DNA of 64,000 bases from assembly GCA_028551475.1 (NCBI GenBank), contig CM052356.1:1126001-1190000 (forward strand), written 5' to 3'. The stretch is from Casuarina equisetifolia. Its lineage: Eukaryota > Streptophyta > Magnoliopsida > Fagales > Casuarinaceae. The first letter of the stretch is position 1, and every line of letters starts with the position of its first letter. Below the pieces are notes generated by a model, which saw only the letters and a program-made list of their open reading frames with translations, was not told where the DNA came from and ran no database searches. Below, one piece after another: positions 1 through 13,326 of the stretch. The translations under genes were made by a program, and so were the position numbers.

Positions 1-152
1 CAAATGCTGTGAAGAGCAGAACTATTCCAATAAAGGTGATTTTCAGTTATATACATGAGACTGGTTTAAGTATAATAGGCATGAATGCGTGGTAGCCTTA
101 CACAGGTTAAGCATACATCATTAAATCCAGCATCTTTTTGTTCTCCTTGCAG
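1..152 (+). other. Intron of the upstream gene, 3' part
   Basis: T-rich sequence ends in a good acceptor (tttttgttctccttgcag) directly before the open exon at 153. No exon is seen within it. Confidence 0.6.
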
Positions 153-1483
153 GATTTAAGAGCTCTCATGTTAGCATTCCAAATCTAAATCTGCCCACCA
201 TGTTGCAAGAGTCCCTGTCATCTAAAGTAGTTCGTGTGGACCTTAACAAAGTTCAGCTTGATGACTCATCTTGTGACTCAGATGATCTTATGGTGTCCCA
301 GCCTTCAGCAGCCAGTCCAGCACATGTTTTCATCGATCTGGTTGGCAGGGATCATGTGGACACTTGTGCATCCCCGACCTGGAGAAAAAGAAGTAATAAC
401 TGCACAAATGAAACTGTTGACATGATTTGCCAAGATGATGCCATGAATTCTTCACTGGATCCCAAGAAGAGTAGAGCAGAAATTTTGGCAAGAACATCGA
501 AGTTTGATGGTATGGGTGGAACTGAAGTAGGTACTTTAGGTTTTGAGGCTCTCAGGCCCTCACCAGGCCCCCGCGAAGTCAAGGGTTGCCATAGTAGTGA
601 CTTCGGGAATGGAAATGTTGGGATACTTCCTGATAATCTTTTAAATGAACCAAATCGCACATGTAGAGGTACTAGACAGATGAACTTTGAAAAGAGTGAA
701 GTGGTGGACTTAGTACCTTCCGGTTCTGATCAAAGCCAAACTACGGTTCTAGATGGAAGTGACAACATATCTCCTGCTTCATGCAAGTCCCGCTCCTGCA
801 TTGATAATGATGTCAACAGTTTGAAGACTGAACACTCTGGGAATGAAATGGGGAGTTCAAATCTCCTTGCCTCCGATCATCTCTCTGGGACCAATATAGT
901 TTCTCAAGGTTCAGAAACTGTGTCAGTTGATCAGGAACAAGGATCATCTGACAGTAGTGCATCGAAACATGAATCTGGCAGCAAGAAAGAGGAATCATCT
1001 GAAGCAGATGAGCAAATCCATAGGGCAGCTGAATCACTTCTCCATTTCTCCTTGGAGATCTCAGCAGGCAAGCAAGATTGTTCCACCAAAGCTAAACTAA
1101 CTGAGACGAAAAACAAGAAGAGGGAGCAGCCTCAGTATTCTACCGATTCTTTTGAGTTAATTACACTAAATATAAAAGAGTGCAGTGCAGAGGACTACTG
1201 TGTATCATCGAAGCCATTAGAAGTGAATGAAGTAGAGACAAATGATTTTTCTTTGAAATTAAGAAGGGGGAGGAGATTGAAAGATTTTCAGAAGGACATC
1301 CTTCCTGGTTTGCCATCACTTTCTAGACACGAAATACTTGAGGATGTCAATATTCTGGAGGCAGTTCTAAGGTCAAGGGAGTACAAGAAGATCAGAGCAG
1401 GGATGGCTAATGGACATTGCTGGTCTACACCGGTGAGAAGCAGACGGTCAACACTCAAACAAGTTGGGAGGAAAAGGTTTTAA
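153..1483 (+). CDS. Last exon of an unrecognised plant protein (5' part outside window)
   Basis: A splice acceptor (ctccttgcag, ending at 152) opens a frame that runs without a stop to the TAA at 1481-1483. The ATG at 200 is therefore an internal Met and not the start; the residues before it are GFKSSHVSIPNLNLPT. The exon encodes about 443 residues. Most of it is low-complexity, rich in Ser, Asp and Glu and probably disordered. The last ~110 residues look more constrained and basic, including LRRGRRLKDFQKDILPGLPS, a short acidic and aliphatic stretch and a terminal TLKQVGRKRF. This reads like the conserved tail of a plant nuclear protein, but I cannot name the family. There is no enzyme motif, signal peptide or membrane segment. 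The 5' exons lie outside the window. Confidence 0.75.
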
Positions 1484-4304
1484 CTAAATTTCCATTGTAT
1501 GTAAGGAATCCCATCATATGGAAATTCCTTTTAAATTTAGAGTAGCATTATTTATGAAATAGCCTTATTTTGACTTTTAGGGAGAACAAAAGGTTTGGTT
1601 GTTTTATGTTCCTGCAAGTATACTTTAAGCTAATATTTCTGACTGGAAAAAGCTTCTGCTTCGTCCTTTATGCGTGTTTGGTCTCCAGTGTTTACCGCAG
1701 CTCGTTCTACCCCTGCGGAAACTCTTGCTTGCCTTTTGGTTTGCTGCTTCAAGCTAAAGCAAAGATGAGCAGCAAAGCATGCTTCTAGTCTGATTTTCTT
1801 TTCAACAGGAAAGAGATTACGGGATCAGTGGCAAGGAAAATGTTACGAAAGGGTACAAGATTGTTCAAGGTCTACTTGCATATTTGTGTGAGATTAGTCG
1901 TTGTTGGCATGACAGTCTATAAAAAGCATCCTTAGCAAATTTAGTACTATTCTTTCATTTTTCATGATTCAAATAGTGTCATGGATATATTCGGTATAAT
2001 CATATGTTAGAGAGTTTAATTTTATCCAAGAGTCGATTCAAAAGTAAAATGTAATATTTAAGTAGGATTTAGATAATTTGAGATTTTTAGGGTGCTTCTA
2101 TAGGTAACTTGGACTATAGACTTCCCCACTCCCGAATCAGCCAAAACCAGCACTAGATGTTACAGGGAAAAAAAAGAACTGAGGATGGACCAAATTCAAC
2201 TGCTTGGTCCAATAAATTCTTAAACGGGAGAAAGAAAAAGGGTCATCTCTGTTCTTCCTACTACTTCCAAAAGTCTGAAGAATTGCAAGCATCATTTTGG
2301 CGGTCCTCTGTCAAGTTTCTTGATGAATTCAGAGTGCCACAAGGCACAGTTTTTGCTTCCTCTGCGCAAATTCCCATCTTCCTCTCCAGCCTGCTGACGC
2401 AGTGGTGCTAGATGTTAGCCTTCTGTCGCGCAATCTTCAAGCTGTTGACATAGAAGATTTAAAGAAGCAACAAGTACAGCAGCTTCTGCTAGCACATACA
2501 ATAATACATATAACGTGATCGGATGGCATTTACAGTCATTCTATGCAGGAGGATGACCTTCTTCACACCTCTGCTAGTTTTCAGGCCTATAATCTAGCAG
2601 CAGATGGATCCCAACACATGATGTCTAGAATCATTACCTAGTAGATAACATAGTCAACGAAGAAGTGCTTTATCATATGATTGCCTAGCAGGACATGTAG
2701 AGGATAATAAACAAAGCAATAATGAGAGGCGTAGAGGCAAAGCCACTAAAAACCACCCTTTGTGAACAAGCATGCTTCAATTATGAATCCAAAGAGGATG
2801 AAAGCCAGTGGTACTTGAAAGACAGTGACGAAAATGGTGGTTGGTTGGCTAAACAGTGGATCAGATTTATGGGCAAGTGGAGTAATGCTGCAGACAACTA
2901 AAATTCTTCACCGATATGTTTGAATCTTTCCACGTCTTCTTCTGTACTTAAACATGCCCCACAACCTAGTAAGATTATTATCCGATTGAGACATTGGATA
3001 GCATGATTAGCTTTCTTTCTTTGTTTTCTAACAGCATTTTTTTATCCCGTCTTGCTTTTCTGTTTTTTTATTGTGCCTGCACATGTCTTATAATGTTTTT
3101 CTTATTTTATACACATAAACAATGTAACCTATCTATTATACTGTGAGTATAGTAGATATACAGAATTTTAACATATCCATTTATCTTCAAAGTGGGAAAA
3201 CACTTGTCATAGGAACCATATCCATAATTAAAGAGGTGCCTTACTTAAAACTTGAGCTTTACAACCACATTAAGAAAGCAAAATACATCAACACATACGA
3301 AACACAAGGTATGAGACACAACATATTGACAATATGAGACACATACCTATAATGAACTTCATTCACTCATATAAAAAAAATAAGTGAGATGATTTGACCA
3401 TATAAGAAGGTTTGACTATTCCTTCTATTGGATTAATATTTTGGAATAGAATCTAAGCTTATAACAAGTGATATTAAAACTAAATTATAACATGATCTAG
3501 TAACGCTTGCATTGCCATCTTATAGTGTGGAATAGACAACTTATGTTGAGGGTAACATGAATTTAGGTTGGAGAGAAAATAACATACTTTATTCTCTAAT
3601 ATCAGTTAAGCAAGTGGGATGATTTAGGCAGATAAAAGGCTTGCTACTCCTCTGAATGAGTTGATTTTTGGGATGGAATTTAGCCCCGTGACAAGAAATA
3701 CCGAATTTTGACAAACATAATTCATGGCATCGTTTTACGGAAACAGCAGCTTGCAGAAAAACCACGGGTAGAAAAGGGTGCCTAAATCAATACTGTGGGT
3801 GACGGACTTTTCTGAAGTACTTGATTTAAGAGAGCCACATTAATTAAACATTGCATAGCTCCGCAAGTTGCAATATCAGCATGGAATGACAGTGATTACC
3901 TTTGTTTCTACTCCATCATCCTGAAACGCACATATATCTTCTTCTTTTTTTTATTCGGGATCCGAAGTACCATTGGTTGGTAGATTATTAACTAAATCAT
4001 CCGTTGACAATATGGGCAGGAAGATAGATATGGTTGCAGATATCAAAAACTAGCAGAACTTGGTCCAAGTGCGCTTTGATTTATCGCCCACTGAAACATC
4101 TGATCATTATCACTTTGATTAATTGATCGTTTCTAGAAAATGATTGCATCGGGAAACATAATTTAAATCCAGATAGCCATGTTTAATCTGGTCAGGCATT
4201 CCCAGTGGCACTGAGTTTTGCCCTCTAAGCTTTATCAAGTAGTTTCAAGCACTGAGTTTTCACTTGCTGAATAACTGGAAGAGGCTTTCTGTCCGCGTGC
4301 TTCA
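1484..4304. other. 3' UTR of the upstream gene and spacer before the WRKY gene
   Basis: No coding frame is supported here; the open stretches at 1570-1788, 2157-2411 and 3143-3337 lack recognisable content or splice context. Two loosely similar segments (about 3380-3480 and 3605-3715) read alike, with the order aagtg.gatgattt then a taag-rich stretch, and may be an old repeat. The final ~500 bp would hold the WRKY promoter, but no convincing TATA box was singled out. Confidence 0.5.
3394..3417 (+). promoter_or_regulatory. Pair of W-box cores upstream of the WRKY gene
   Basis: TTGACC (3394-3399) and TTGACT (3412-3417) match the W-box core TTGAC[C/T] bound by WRKY proteins. They lie about 0.9 kb before the WRKY start codon. 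Auto- or cross-regulation is a common theme in the family and is only an inference here; two hexamers in an AT-rich spacer can arise by chance. Confidence 0.25.
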
Positions 4305-6278
4305 ATGACCCCAACATGGGATTTCAAAGTTCAAGAGGTTGCTGAGAATAGTTTTCAGCATGCCTACCGCTTTCTGAAATGTATTTCTGCTCAAAATCAC
4401 AAGAAAAGCGTTCAGGAAGTAAGCTTGTTTGCTCAAGATGCAGAAAATCAGTTCAGAGAACTGCTCAAACTCCTGGATGCCGATAAGTCGACATCATCAG
4501 ATTGCAGGAGGATTAGAAAAGGTCCCCTGCTAGATTCCCGTTACATAAACCTGGTCGAGCTGATGGATAATCCGAACTCTTTGCCCCAAGGCTTCTCATG
4601 CAATCCAACACAACCCCCCATAATAAGAGATTTACTTCCCCTTCAGATGAAAAAACCAGCTTCTGCTCTGATCGGGAGAGACAGTTTTAGCTTGTGTAGG
4701 GATAAACGGAAGCAAGCATTACAGCAATATTACTCCGAACCCAATATTGTTGCTAATAACTCTATCGTCGGGTTGAACAAGATCTTGAAACAGCCGAGCA
4801 TTGCTCCGATCAGTAAGGTGGGAAATGGCGTCCACGGGCTGAAAGTTCACTACTCCTCATCGGAAGTCTTGGCTTCTGGCAAGGAATCCTCCGTGTTATC
4901 CTCCACGAGTAGGTGCGGGGTGAAAAGTGAAGCCGCTACGAGATCTGTAGCCACGACCAGTGGGTGTCACTGCTCAAAGAAAAGGTGAGTCGCCTCAAAT
5001 TTTAACGTCAGGAACTGAACCCTTTGTATAATTGCTGATAACTTTCTTCTGGCTTGTGTTGTAGGAAACCGAAACTGAGGAGAATGATAACAGTTCGAGC
5101 TTTAAGCAGCAAGCTATCGGACATACCTCGAGATGGGTTCTCCTGGAGAAAATATGGGCAGAAGCCCATAAGGGGATCTCCACATCCAAGGTATGTTCAT
5201 CTTTGATTCAAATATTCTTCACGCTTAAACTCACTAGATTTCACACAACTTAAACTCAAATATTTTCACCTATCAGACAATATTTCTCTTCAGTTGTTTA
5301 TGGTCTAAGTTATACACTTTGAGCAGAAAATGTAACAGAAGAACGAGACGAATTGGGAAAAGAAATTTTTTCCCATATTCAAATAATAGAATTGGTAGTT
5401 GTAGGATTCCAAATTCACATCATCTCATTTCTTAAATGTGTATATGCACTTGTTTTTGTTTCTGTTATTTGTGTTGGAGACGAAAATCACTCATAGGAAA
5501 TATACCATTTTAAATAGTGTTTGAATATAAAAATATCCTCTTAGCTTATTAGATAACTTTTAAATTAGACCTTAGTTAATCCATTGCATCTCTTGTTTAA
5601 TTTAAGATCTTAAAATATGTTTGGAATGTGAAAAATTATTGGAGACAAAAGTTCCATAACAAAATGCACTTATTACAATTTGGAATGAGATAAGTAAATA
5701 GGGTATTCATGAACACTACTAATTCTAAATGTGTTACTCTTGAATTTTTTTTTTGAATTTTTTTTTTAATGAATATGTGAGTTTCTTTATTTAAGAACAA
5801 AAGAATACAAAGACTTAGAAGTATACCTTAGTATAATAAGCTTATCTAAGAATAAGATAAAACTAAGATTGAAATTCTCCATTTTTAGACTAATTTTAAG
5901 AAAGAAAATGGACATTTTTGAACAAAAATCACCTGATGAAACTAATAGTTGGTGATAGGGTGCAGGCTTTGTTAACATAAATGATTGAAGCTCTTCTTTC
6001 TTTATGCATCCTTCCAGTTTAATTTACACTCCGGACAGTTATACAACTGACTTGTTCTTCTCATTCTTCGTTTCCAAAGATGTTACTACAAATGCAGCAG
6101 TGTGAGGGGCTGTCCGGCAAGAAAGCACGTGGAAAGATCTTTGCAGGATCCTAACATGTTGGTCGTGACATACGAAGGGGACCACGTCCACTCGAGAATT
6201 GCATGCCAAACACCCAACCTAATGATTCATGTCCATCGGTGGATTGAACCTACGGATGCAAGCATTTCCCAGCTGTAA
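4305..6278 (+). CDS. Group IId WRKY transcription factor, three exons
   Basis: Exons are 4305-4984, 5065-5190 and 6080-6278, with GT..AG introns that both split an Arg codon; the product is 334 aa. The N-terminal ~70 residues ([20 protein letters not shown] then [12 protein letters not shown]) resemble the plant-specific region of group IId. The canonical HARFRR motif is not clear (RRIRKGP sits there). A basic cluster KKRKPKLRR (about 225-233) is the expected nuclear signal. The WRKY domain follows: WRKYGQK at 254-260, then the zinc ligands C274-X5-C280-X23-H304-X-H306, giving C2H2 type. The R-type intron inside the domain is at the family position. The protein should bind W-boxes in the nucleus and act in defence or development; group IId members usually bind calmodulin. 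An oddity is Cys270 where relatives have Gly (RGYYK). The ATG fits the family N-terminus and no in-frame alternative is needed. Confidence 0.93.
5191..6079 (+). other. Second intron of the WRKY gene
   Basis: An 889-bp intron lies inside the WRKY domain coding region, with donor gtatgt and acceptor tttccaaag. It is AT-rich with T runs near 5747-5768. The minus-strand open stretch at 5787-5978 has no coding features. Confidence 0.85.
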
Positions 6279-8958
6279 CTCGTTTTGTATCTCTTAAGTT
6301 TCTTGCCTAACCTTGGTGTAAAAATAACTCAAAGCTAATGTAATTTTAAGATGTTACTAATAAAATAAAGGAACAAAGCGGGGGAGAGAGAGAAACTTTG
6401 TATGTTGAAATGTTTTTCTCTGTTTTTTCTTTTTGTATGATTTATGATTCGCAGTCGGTATTGTTCTTTTGTGATTTTATGGGCCTGTGAGATTTAGTTG
6501 GTGAACAAAAATTCAAGTTTAAAATTTATGTTGTGACCGTTGTAAATTCAATGTGACAGAAAAAGTGTAACAATCTAATCATAAGGATCAGCCCTAGTGA
6601 GGATCTACTTACGTGATTTTCCTATGTTGTTTCTTGTCTGGGCATGTACACGAAACATTAATCAAAACGAAGTCCTAAGAATTTTTCCTACGGAGTAAAA
6701 GATGAGGGAAAAAAGAAAATCACAGTTCTCTAACCAGCCACTTATGTAGTTCATCGTTGAGAAATCTCATTCTTCCCCCGTCATGAGCTCAGTAGATGGT
6801 TTCTTTCTGCAATACTCAGCTATTGGAACTTATCAGGAGCTCAGGACAATAGCATGACTCATTGCTAGATGCATGATATTTGATGTAAACTCATTTAAGT
6901 TTTGTTAAAAAGTTTAAAGGTTCTACTTAAAAATTACGTAAAAAGTTAACAGATTTTTTTTTATTTAAATTTTATTTTAACAATTTTTCTTTTAATATAG
7001 AATTGTTATCATTCACACACTTTTTCTTTATATATTGAACATTATTAGGCTTATGGTTGCATAAAATGTAATTGAATCATATTCTATCCTGATTCCATGT
7101 TAAAAAGCTCATAAATCCAACCTAAAAGGTCATTAAAAGAATTAAAAGCTTCCTCTTTCACTACTCGACAGCTAACCTAAAACGATTTAGTTTACATTGC
7201 TTTTAATGGGCTGATACAGCAGAAGCAAAGGAAGGAGACAAAAAGGTTAAAACGCCGAGAGAAGTAGCCCAAGCCTTTGTCCCTTTCTCTGGATCCATGC
7301 ATCGGCCTGGCAACTGATGGTCTCCATTCCTCATTTGCCCGAAGAAATGGAGAGCTAAGTCCACTCCTTTTTTTTCTTCTTTTTTTTTTCTTTTTTGCTT
7401 CCTTTCACTTTTATTAGTCTCTATAACATGAAGAACTTTACAGGGAACCTGTAACTTTCAATGAGATGGGCATGACGTCAACTATACCTCGTACAAGCAA
7501 TAAAATCCAAGTAAAACAAAAACTTCTCTGTCATGGGTTAAACCAATAGTGAAAATACTAGAAGGAAAATTAATCTAAGAGAAACTATAAATATCCCTCG
7601 TAATAGAAAGGTGAATTAAAAGGAGTTGGTATAGAGTGTCTCTTTTAAAAGACTTAAAACCCATTTTATAATTTCATAAATTATATGATATCCTTTCAAA
7701 ATTTTATTTATTTTTTATATAAGGTTTGGAGATCGATGCAACCGAAAACTAGTGTCCACATTCTGTGGGCATTGGGAAGCAATATTAAAATGTTATGGAA
7801 CAACTTCTTCACATGCTGAACCTATTATAACATGTGATGGTAATATGTAGTATAAAATTATGATATTTCTTTATTGTATTCGGTAGATACCCTAGTAGAA
7901 CACTTATAATAAGTTTTTCTAACTATAGAGAATTAGCTGTCCTAATTTAGTGCTATGAGGATTTTACATTCTCTTTTTGGTACTTGAAATTGGTTATTTG
8001 TGTGAAAGGTCTAGCTTCACCTTTTTTCTCAAAACACATCATTATTAGGCATTTTTACTGCCCAATGTTCCTCCTACAGTCCATGCTTAATCATTTTACT
8101 AGTGAGAGATTGATTTTGGTATTATTGAAAAGTCTAGGTTTATCTTTCCTCTATAGGCTTAGTTAAAAAGAGAAGTTATCTAACTTTATAATGTATATTA
8201 CAAGTATTCTCATTTTTTATATGAAACTCTGTCTTTCAAATGAAAGATGTCTGAAATTGGTTTCAAAATGAAGGTTAAATAAGTTTTCATATATAAAAAG
8301 AAAAAATACCATAAAGCGTTTCAATGGAGTTACCGATCCATTATTGTTTAGCTTCAGCATTTGTGTGCTGGACTGAGTTTCTCTCATTCCTTCAAATATA
8401 AAGAACATAGATGACCCAAGTGGGTTCGACTTTACCTGAAGTCTATGAGCTCAGTATTAGTTTAAAGGATAAGATGACTAACATGGCCGACCGTTGCCAA
8501 CTTCAAAGAAGACAGACTGAGGTCTGCTCCACTTGTCTTAATTAACCTACATCTTGTATTATATTAAGCGCCACGGCTGGGCTTAGGGCTATATAAAATA
8601 AACACCTAAAGCTCTTTTTGTTTTTCTTAATCATACATGCAGCATCGGAACACAGATTTAGCTACCATCTTTAACTTGATTAGAACTCCAAGAACCAAAT
8701 CATTTTAGTTTATTCTAGTAATTCTGGAAAACGATGGGAGTGTTTACAAGTTTCACAGTAAAACCAGAATTATAAACTGCAGATACGCTGCTAGACATTG
8801 TCTGCCCAGTCACTTATGTTTTGGTTCTACACATCTAAGTCTCTAGGGAGAAAGAAGAAAACTAATTGCTACAAGTTGCTATTTGAGTACAGTTGCTAGG
8901 CATTGGATTCTGCATATGCTCAGAGAATCTGGGGATTATGTTCCTAGAAAGAATTGTT

Positions 8959-9306
8959 TTAGGTCCTCTTATCATTAGGTATATCCAACACTGAATCTTC
9001 TGGGGCCATTGAGAATTTAGGCAGTGTGATTTTGGAGGTGTGATGCTTATCGAATGATGAGTCTAATTGATCCATGAATGGGTGATGAGCACCAGCAGTA
9101 GAAGGTGCTGAGTAAAGTTGGGCACAATCATGCGTTTTTTCTTCTCAGCCAGTGCTTATGCTTGATTGGGTGGTAGGCCCAGAATATGATTGTCCATGAT
9201 CTTTCTGTAAGCACTGATGGAATTAAAGTTTGGGGCCACATCGAACTCCACCATTTATGGTAGATGGGGAAGATTTTCAAGGAAGCAAATTGTCTTGGAA
9301 AGCCAT
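8959..9306 (-). pseudogene. Possible coding relic with three in-frame stops
   Basis: Read on the minus strand from an ATG at 9306 (MAFQDNLLP), one frame continues for 115 codons to TAA at 8959-8961, interrupted by three internal stops. The last ~58 codons are uninterrupted and protein-like in composition (SSFDKHHTSKITLPKFSMAP is part of it). It might be the tail of a decayed regulatory protein gene, but I recognise no family and chance is a real alternative. Confidence 0.2.
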
Positions 9307-11925
9307 ATTAACTAAGATCATGATTATCCTTTGAAAGGACCTTTCTTTCTTGGTGAAATAATCAAACAGAGATCACTCACAAAGGGGGAAGAACACAATT
9401 AATTAGTCTGCACTTAATTATTGCTGTGGTAGAAACAAAGTGAATTGGATTCACCAATATCCAGCATATCCAACTCTTTCCGAGAACTTTTTATCTCCTT
9501 ATACACCAAAACACACACCTCCCCTACACGTTGGTCTATGAGCCTGAGGTTGCACGCGGAGCCTTTCATGTTCACGAGAAAGTTAAGCCATACATGACTA
9601 TCGAAGAGTTTGTCTCCACATGTTAATCAAATATATGTTAAAATCTGGTCTATTCTTTGTTTGCATTTTCTTATCTTATTAGCTATTTACAACATGATAT
9701 CATATCCTAAATTTCAAGAAAGTTGTTACTCACTCATGAATTGAGAAGACTTTTTGATGTCAATGAACTTTCTGATAGTGGATAATTTCTATCACTTGTC
9801 TTATAATGTAAAGCTTTAATGATCATGTAAATATAACATCAAATAGATGGCTTATAAAGTAAGTCAAGCGTTAAATGTTAACAAGCACAATAGTTCAATA
9901 ATTAACCATTGATAATCTAGAGTCTAGGTTCCAAGTTTCACATCTCATATTCTTATATCTCTTTTACTTAACTGATAAAAAAAGTCAGGCATTAGATTTA
10001 CATATACAAGTGCACAAGATATGCTTAGCATGTTGTCAAAAAACCCACAAGATAGGCTTGCCCTAGTTAGAGAATATGTGTATGGCATCCCACGTGATAT
10101 TTCACTTCAAGAACTATGAAAATTTTGGGGGGGAAAAGAAAGTGCAGTAATGGTCTTGCTCTTTGGCACAATAAACAAACTGAGTGACATAATGGTCCTT
10201 GGAGTCATCCAGAGGCTAGTTTCAAACGAGAAATCCCAGCCAAGGAAAAAATTTATCAAGACTCCACCTATTCCTGCTGACACATGAAAACAACTCATAT
10301 CGGACAGTTTTGCTGCAGAGTTCAATCTTCAATCATTTATGCAGAAAACTTTACATTATAAAAACTAGACAATATAAGTTTCCCAACTGTTTTTGCTCAA
10401 GAAAGAAAGAATCTAAATCTCCACTCTAATCATATCTGTTTATATAGTCCAACCCCATCGCCTTTTCTTCATCACACTCATGGGAGGAATAACTTTGAGG
10501 TCTATCGCCGGACTGGGTCCACGCAGTTCAGCCGAAGAAAGTAGAAGGAATTCAGAGGTCGAAATTGAGAGCAAGGCATTCTTATTCTTGCCAATCGTAC
10601 ATGGGATGTCAACTTTCATGATTACGGTTGCCAATAGAATTTGCAAGACAAAATAAAATGGAAGTAGACGTATAAGCATAGTTAAAAACGCTTTGTGTCA
10701 TTTCCTAACGTTAGAAATAAGATTCAAGTTTAATTTAAGAATTAGCTTGAGTTTAACTACCATCTAAGGTCATGAGTCCCCCAAACACTTGGTATACCTA
10801 GAGTTTAAGGTTGAACTAGGTGGAATAAGCACTTTTTAAACACAAAACATTAGTGAAAGGCTCAAAATTGAATAATATTTGAAGAAATTAACTTAAATTT
10901 TGATACCATATAAAAAGTAAGCCTAAAGTTCAATTTCAAAACTAGTTAACAAGACATTTTTTTTATGTTCAAATACCACATGGATATCTAGTAATTATTA
11001 AATTTGAAACATATTTTAGGCATTTGATGTAAGAGTAAAAGAATATAGTTTGAATGAAATTCTAGATATGTCTAAAATAAAGTTGTTAAAATATTAAGTT
11101 TCTTGACTAAAATGAAAAAGTAAAATATTTTTATTTAAGAATATTAATTTTTTTCAAATGAATATATTATTATGTTATAATTGAAAGATTTTAAATTTAA
11201 TTTTTTCTTATATAAATTGATAATGTTGAGATATGCTTTTAATTCTTTATATTTTTTATTTTTAAATAAATAAACTCCCACATATATATATATATATATA
11301 AGATGGAAGGAACTCGTAGCATGTGGCACAAAGTTGGCCACGTAGAAGATGTTGCATTCCTTAATCACTTGTTTTCGACGGCAAAACGGTACCATTCCAA
11401 ATGCTAAAGGCCAAGCTCGAAAGCAAAAGGAAGACAAGAGGGTATATGTTTCCCGAAAGCAGTTTATCCTTCATAAATTTCAACTTGGTGTTTTCTTTTC
11501 AGTAGTCTCTCCACCACCACACATAAAATGCTGGTTTTAAGAGTCTTTGCTTTCCATAATCGAAGGTTATCCACCATGCACCTTCTCACAAACAGTTGAA
11601 ATGCAAAATCAATCTATCAGTTGCTGTCACCCCGTGACTTTCGGGGAGGAGAAAGAATGACAAGACTGACCGATGTGAGAACAGTTGGAGAAAAAGAGAG
11701 GAGAAAGAAAAGGCTTCCTGCTGTAAAAATAAGCTAGGACCCTATGATATGATTCTTGCAACCTCATCCTCTAAGCTATGCTGTCCGCAATAATACGATA
11801 TTCGCTATAAAGCCTACGCCAATCATTCTCAGGAACCTTCTCTCACTGAGTTCAGCATTATTGCCATCATTTTTCATTAGGTAATAGTGGATTTTCCCTT
11901 TAGCTAATGGGATACAACGGTAATG

Positions 11926-11928
<3 letters not shown>

Positions 11929-11958
<30 letters not shown>
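11929..11958. repeat. (AT)n microsatellite
   Basis: An uninterrupted AT dinucleotide run of about 30 bp in the spacer. Confidence 0.95.
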
Positions 11959-11960
<2 letters not shown>

Positions 11961-13295
11961 AGTATTTTAATTTTAAGTTCAACACTTGCGTATATGTGTT
12001 TAAAAATATATGTATAAGTAAGAAAATCATACTTATTTCCAAGTTGTGGTGTAAGCATGGACTAAGGTAAACTCAAAAACAGAAGTTTCTTAATTGGTGA
12101 CGTTTCGTGATATAATTAATTTCAACTTCCTGCCGGGAATGACACGACGACAAAAGGAAGTTGGTCCTTTTCATCCTCATTTTTTTCTTTTTTCCTGGCC
12201 TTTCTTTCTTTGCTTTCATCATCATTTTCTTCTGAGTCAGTCGTGCGAATTGACCCCAACACAATGCATTTCACCACTGTCATAGGCCTAGGATAGGTTT
12301 GGCAGCACCTCACAGAAGTCTGATCACCTACTCACACAGTTTGAGTAGCATGCGGAAGAAATTTTTTGTGACATTTCGTACGAATGGGTGGTCTACAAAG
12401 GAGGAAGAACACCAGGTGGTGGCTCTCCTCTCCTACTTCTGATGAAGGAAATGCTAAGTTAACTGTGTGGGAAGGTAAATTCCAAAGAAATATTCCCTTA
12501 CATTAACCATACATTCCTCCTGGAGGGGCAGTGGAAAAGACCTTGCGTTGCTTGTGTTCACTCACTTGACATGAGTAAAAAGAGTAGAGTATAGGGGACT
12601 ATTTCCGTAAGAAAAATGTTGGAGAGGGTTAAATTCTAAAAGTTCTCTTTTTATTTGACTTAGTTGAAAGTAAATGTGATTTAAAATTTTTTAACTTCAT
12701 ATCAGACATTCGAGTGCATTAGATTACGATGACCTAATTTCTAATATCCTATACAAGATACTTAAGATAAAAATTATATGAAATAATCATTGTTTAACAA
12801 CGGAACCAGAAGGTTTTTAAGATATTAAGAGTGGATGCTATCACTAACAACCAAACTTTGTCTTTTTTCTTACTAAGGCATTATTGCAGGTGATATCATA
12901 AACTTTGAATATCTATACTAGACCTGCTTCTCTCATTGCCTTAAAATTCTTTGATTGAAATCCGAACAACGAAGAAAGTCCTGCTAAGAAAAGTAAAACC
13001 TAGAATTCATATCGTCAAAGTGACTGACTTTTTCCCTACCCAATAAAGACTATTTCATCTTTTTCAGACTCTAGTTCTCTCGTATATGCGGCTTAACGTA
13101 AGTCCAACGGGGTTTATGCAATTTTATAGTTCCTTTACACCTAATTCTTGCGACCACTTCAGATTATTATATCTTGAGAAGGGAACAAACCATGGAATAT
13201 ATAACTAATAAAGACTGCATCAAAGGCCCATCATGGAATTTCCATGATACGTTGAAGACTTAGAACAGATCCATCTTTAGAAAAAATGGAGATCT

Positions 13296-13304
<9 letters not shown>

Positions 13305-13326
<22 letters not shown>
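13305..13326. repeat. (AG)n microsatellite
   Basis: An uninterrupted AG dinucleotide run of about 22 bp, preceded by related purine-rich sequence. Confidence 0.95.
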
